Shown here piece after piece: positions 61,270 to 64,000 of a DNA stretch of 64,000 nucleotides. The DNA lies in assembly GCA_913060875.1 (NCBI GenBank), contig CAJXSL010000010.1, positions 1 through 64,000 on the forward strand. Direction: 5' to 3'. Each line of letters opens with the position of its first letter. Within the stretch, counting starts at the first letter, position 1. A model generated the notes under the pieces. The model made no database searches, had not been told where the DNA came from, and saw only the letters and a program-made list of their open reading frames with translations. A program made the position numbers and the translations under genes. Origin of the DNA: an uncultured Desulfobacteraceae bacterium (GTDB lineage Bacteria; Desulfobacterota; Desulfobacteria; Desulfobacterales; UBA5852).

Positions 61270-63741
61270 TTATCGACGAACAGCACGGAACCACCCGCAT
61301 TCTTTCGAATCCTGTTGGTGCTTGGCGGGAGCGGGGGCAGCTTTGACCACGTCGACGCGAATAATCCATTTTCCTGAGTAACGTTTATAGCTGTCCGAAG
61401 ACCAATACCATGCGCTGTAAACTCCCGGAAAAGGAGAGGGGCCTTTGAACAGGGTCAGCAGTTCCTTTGCGGTCGGGAGGCGCCAATCGTTATAACCACC
61501 CAATTTCATGGTTTTTATATGGCGGATAGCTTCATTATAAGTCATGCATTTCCCTGTCGACATTTGGGAATCCAGCAATGCCCAGGTCAGTCCTGTTTTA
61601 GAATCGCGAAACGTTTCGCTTTTATGGACCGTAAAACGACTCCCCTTTTGGCCAAATAGGCGCTTCAATTTTTCAAGTTCTCCCTGCGCGGCCTGATGTC
61701 CAAGCTGAAGATTGATTCTGGCAAGTTCCCCCCGCACCAATTGGGCTGCCGGGCTGTTAGGGGATTCAAGGAGAAAATGATTAAACGTATCGCGAATTCT
61801 TGCCGGAGGAGCATCCGGGCCGCCGGCCCTGGCAATCAAAGTCTGTAAGATGGTGTCATTCTGAAGATTAATTTGATAGCGGTCGCGCTTTTCTTTGAGT
61901 TTCAATGCCGGTGTTGAGTCGCGATAGACATCGATATAGCGGTTGCACAACTGAATGCATCGATCCCAGTCTTTTTGTCGTTCACATTGTTGCAGCGCCT
62001 TGACAACATTACGAAAATACGGTTTTTCAGCATTTTTGATGATGCGATTGGTTTGGGATACGAATTGGCCGTCAGGATGGTTGCGTAAATAGGCGATACC
62101 AGCGTGGGCAATTTCCTCAGGTTCACCGCCCTGCAAGGCAACGATATTTTGATAGTCGCGATCATCGATAAGGGGAGGGATGGCCGCGCGTTTTTGCAGG
62201 ATTGGATCCGCCCAGGCCGTATCAGCGTGGCGGGATAGAAAATTTCCGTAAAGCGCGTCGATTTCTTCATAACGTTTTTCAGCGTGGAGTTTCTCCGCGT
62301 TGGCTTCGACAAGCTTGAAATCTCTTTGCACTATGCGTTTGCGAATAGAATCGATGTTTGTACGGGCCTGCTCCCGCATTTTATCATCGTCGATACGGGC
62401 CATATAGCTTTCAAAAACACGAATTTGAGCCTCTAAAGAAGCCTTTTCGCGAGCCTCTGTAACCGTCCGAAGGTAATCTTCTTCGCGACGTTGCGCGCTG
62501 AAGTAAAAATACCAGAAGATCGATCCTGTTATCAAAACAACACTCAGGGTTATGAGGGCGACTTTTGAATAGCGTTTAAGGTTTAGTTTCTTTTTCGGTA
62601 GATCAACCTGCCATTTTTTCGATTGGCAGTAATCGATAATATGCTGGCGGGCCTTGTCCGGTGGCGTTCCAAAGCTGATCGCCTTGCGAAGTAGATGATG
62701 ATAATGTTCTGTACAGATAACGTTCTGCTGGGCCGCAAGATCGATTTCATAATTGAGTCTTTTCAACATTGCGCGTGCGCGGCTCAAGTCGTAGGCGTAG
62801 CGATTTTCATCTGTTTTAAAAAGGGATATACATTGTCCCGCCAGAACAGCACTGGCCGTAACAACGGCATCCTTTTGGGCGATTTTCCGGATAGCTTGCT
62901 CTTTTTCAATAGATTTCGCCTGGAGTGCTTCTAATGTGGAACCCGGAAAAAGACCGAGAAAACTGTAGAGGGAATCCTGTTCGACAATTTTCAGGTTCTC
63001 ATTAATGAACTGCTCGACCGTACTGTCGATTTGGTAGCTGGTTTCGGTATCAACCTCGGCTTCCTTTTTAATCGGACAGCGAACACGGCGCAGGATGTCG
63101 CCCTGATCGATTGAATAGATGGCTGCGAGGTTTGAAATCTCATTTTGGGCCATGAAGCCTTTGCGGATCTGGATATTGATGTAGGCCTCAATCTCGGCCG
63201 AGCGTTCATCCTGCAGCTTTTTCAAAACGGCCTGGACATTATCGGAGGTAGTGCCAAATTGAGCGGCTATTTTGGAAACTGTTTTTTCATCCGGTTTTTC
63301 ATGAATCAAAAGCCGGCTGAGATGAATCGCCAACGGGGCGCCTTTTTTCTTGCGCCAGCGATCCGCGCGTCTTTGGACAATGGTCGGCTTTACCTTGTGA
63401 AATGTAGCCAGACGGTCAATGTCATCCTCATCCAAGTCGCCTTTACTGCCCAACAATTGAATATGCTTGTCAATCGCAATAAATTTGGCTTCCAGTTTTT
63501 TCTTGAGAAGATCGAGGGCTGCCCGAGCTTCCGAAGTTCTTAACTCGGAATCGCTCATGACCTTGCGGATTTCGGTGAGAAGACTGATATTTTGACGGGC
63601 CAGCGTGCCTTTTGTGGGATGATTGCGCAGGCGGCTCCATTCCGCCTGTTTACGTTTGATAGCGGCGGCGATAACTTGAGGATTGGATTCAGGTGGATTT
63701 ATTTTTAACTCAAGAAGCTGGTAAAAATTAACCCTGCTCAT
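61270..63741 (-). CDS. Membrane protein with J-like repeats and DUF1566-type C-terminus
   Basis: 823 residues. The N-terminus (about 4-125) begins NFYQLLELKINP, like a J-domain-type start but lacking an obvious HPD. A second similar unit starts near 250 (DSLYSFLGLFPGS), so the region is duplicated. One transmembrane helix at about 390-410 is followed by a helical, TPR-like stretch (410-690). The end (about 705-820) is a DUF1566/Lcl-type fold (FRDSKTGLTWALLDSQ; YNDWRLPTAKELLTLF; WYWSSDSY), a family linked to the C-type-lectin-like fold. N-terminus inside and C-terminus outside is the likely topology. Function unknown. Confidence 0.8.
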   Translation of the reverse strand: MSRVNFYQLLELKINPPESNPQVIAAAIKRKQAEWSRLRNHPTKGTLARQNISLLTEIRKVMSDSELRTSEARAALDLLKKKLEAKFIAIDKHIQLLGSKGDLDEDDIDRLATFHKVKPTIVQRRADRWRKKKGAPLAIHLSRLLIHEKPDEKTVSKIAAQFGTTSDNVQAVLKKLQDERSAEIEAYINIQIRKGFMAQNEISNLAAIYSIDQGDILRRVRCPIKKEAEVDTETSYQIDSTVEQFINENLKIVEQDSLYSFLGLFPGSTLEALQAKSIEKEQAIRKIAQKDAVVTASAVLAGQCISLFKTDENRYAYDLSRARAMLKRLNYEIDLAAQQNVICTEHYHHLLRKAISFGTPPDKARQHIIDYCQSKKWQVDLPKKKLNLKRYSKVALITLSVVLITGSIFWYFYFSAQRREEDYLRTVTEAREKASLEAQIRVFESYMARIDDDKMREQARTNIDSIRKRIVQRDFKLVEANAEKLHAEKRYEEIDALYGNFLSRHADTAWADPILQKRAAIPPLIDDRDYQNIVALQGGEPEEIAHAGIAYLRNHPDGQFVSQTNRIIKNAEKPYFRNVVKALQQCERQKDWDRCIQLCNRYIDVYRDSTPALKLKEKRDRYQINLQNDTILQTLIARAGGPDAPPARIRDTFNHFLLESPNSPAAQLVRGELARINLQLGHQAAQGELEKLKRLFGQKGSRFTVHKSETFRDSKTGLTWALLDSQMSTGKCMTYNEAIRHIKTMKLGGYNDWRLPTAKELLTLFKGPSPFPGVYSAWYWSSDSYKRYSGKWIIRVDVVKAAPAPAKHQQDSKECGWFRAVRR

Positions 63742-63789
63742 GAATGCCTCTTTTATGGTTTAGGCCGTCAAATTAAGGAAAAAATGAAC

Positions 63790-63822
63790 ATGCGTTTCCC
63801 ATTATCACCACAGGAAACGCAT
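63790..63822 (-). terminator. Possible terminator of the next minus-strand gene
   Basis: ATGCGTTTCC and GGAAACGCAT form a perfect 10-bp stem. On the minus strand a T-rich run (CATTTTTTCC) follows after three bases. It is 70 bp after the stop of the partial gene at the right edge. Confidence 0.55.
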
Positions 63823-63891
63823 GAAGAAAACGTTGTGCTCACGCGGTGGCCCGTCATACGACGATTCACCACCAATAGTATCGGGCGTGCG

Positions 63892-64000
63892 TCAATGCAC
63901 CACAAGATGCTGCGCCCGCTCAATGGCTTCGGCCAATTCTTTGCCCTGGATGACGGAACTTGTTTCAATCTTGGCCACGACCTGTCGGTTTTCCGATGTT
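63892..64000 (-). CDS. 3' end of an unidentified gene, running in from the right edge
   Basis: An open frame on the minus strand enters from the right edge and reads about 35 residues (KIETSSVIQGKELAEAIERA and LVVH at the end) to a stop at 63892. It has an amphipathic helical look. Start and identity lie outside the window. The hairpin at 63790-63822 may end its transcript. Confidence 0.55.
   Translation of the reverse strand, partial: TSENRQVVAKIETSSVIQGKELAEAIERAQHLVVH

Noticed and set aside
63768-63968. A 66-codon minus-strand frame near the right edge.
   Set aside because: Another minus-strand frame there reads as a more natural protein end with a terminator-like hairpin after it.

Overview
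The window looks like a chromosomal segment from a Gram-negative anaerobe, most likely a sulfate-reducing member of the Desulfobacterota (Desulfobacterales/Desulfosarcina type). The evidence is an oxygen-independent (cbi-type) cobalamin pathway, a tungsten-type aldehyde:ferredoxin oxidoreductase with its own ferredoxin, an NDP-forming acyl-CoA synthetase, a PaaK-type CoA ligase, a PEP-CTERM pair behind a sigma-54 promoter, and RecBCD plus MglA/PilZ regulators. The family is an inference; there is no rRNA, tRNA or CRISPR array here. No phage or transposase gene was recognised, but several short interspersed repeats are present.

Layout. 0-3.2 kb (minus strand): cysQ followed by a fused ATP sulfurylase/APS kinase, a set for making PAPS and removing PAP. 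3.2-5.3 kb: a long AT-rich non-coding stretch with a large inverted repeat and a well-spaced sigma-54 promoter, then two paralogous PEP-CTERM secreted proteins and a strong terminator. 5.7-19.9 kb: a near-continuous cobalamin cluster, cbiA-cbiC-cbiD-cbiET-cbiF-cbiG-cbiH-cobO-cbiP-cobU-cobS-cobD-cbiB, ending with a probable cobamide-remodelling enzyme, cbiR. The chelatase (cbiK/cbiX), cbiL, cbiJ and cobT are not in the window. 19.9-26.3 kb: a TetR regulator divergent from an aldehyde/alcohol operon (AOR, ferredoxin, possible SCP-2-like protein, a metal-site-degenerate iron-ADH paralogue and an intact iron-ADH).

26.3-39.9 kb: recC and recX, then a run of unrelated genes (VUT transporter, PilZ, two small conserved proteins, paaK, a YheU-family gene), then recB-recD. 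RecBCD is therefore complete but split. 40-46 kb: fabH, and on the minus strand pgi, an NDP-forming acyl-CoA synthetase with a small Cys-rich protein behind it, and a PHP-domain protein. 46.6-52.3 kb: ispF, uvrB, uvrC and, on the minus strand, malate dehydrogenase. 52.6-55.8 kb: a TPR/MglA-GTPase/DUF4388-cNMP/PilZ signalling module. 55.9-61.2 kb: purC overlapping a ParB-like gene, a TetR regulator, a spore-photolyase-like radical SAM protein and two unrecognised proteins. 61.3-63.7 kb: an 823-residue membrane protein with J-domain-like repeats and a DUF1566-type C-terminus, then the tail of a further minus-strand gene.

Two repeat families stand out. One is a roughly 144-bp nearly full-length palindrome in three intergenic copies, all in the same orientation. 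The other is a low-complexity repeat (AGCTCAAAGCTGAAAGC) with a small hairpin whose stem sequence differs between copies while pairing is kept. The second has run into the 3' ends of cysQ and cbiA and gives the two unrelated proteins similar C-terminal tails. From about 52.4 kb onward the genes look more AT-rich than the cobalamin cluster, by eye only.
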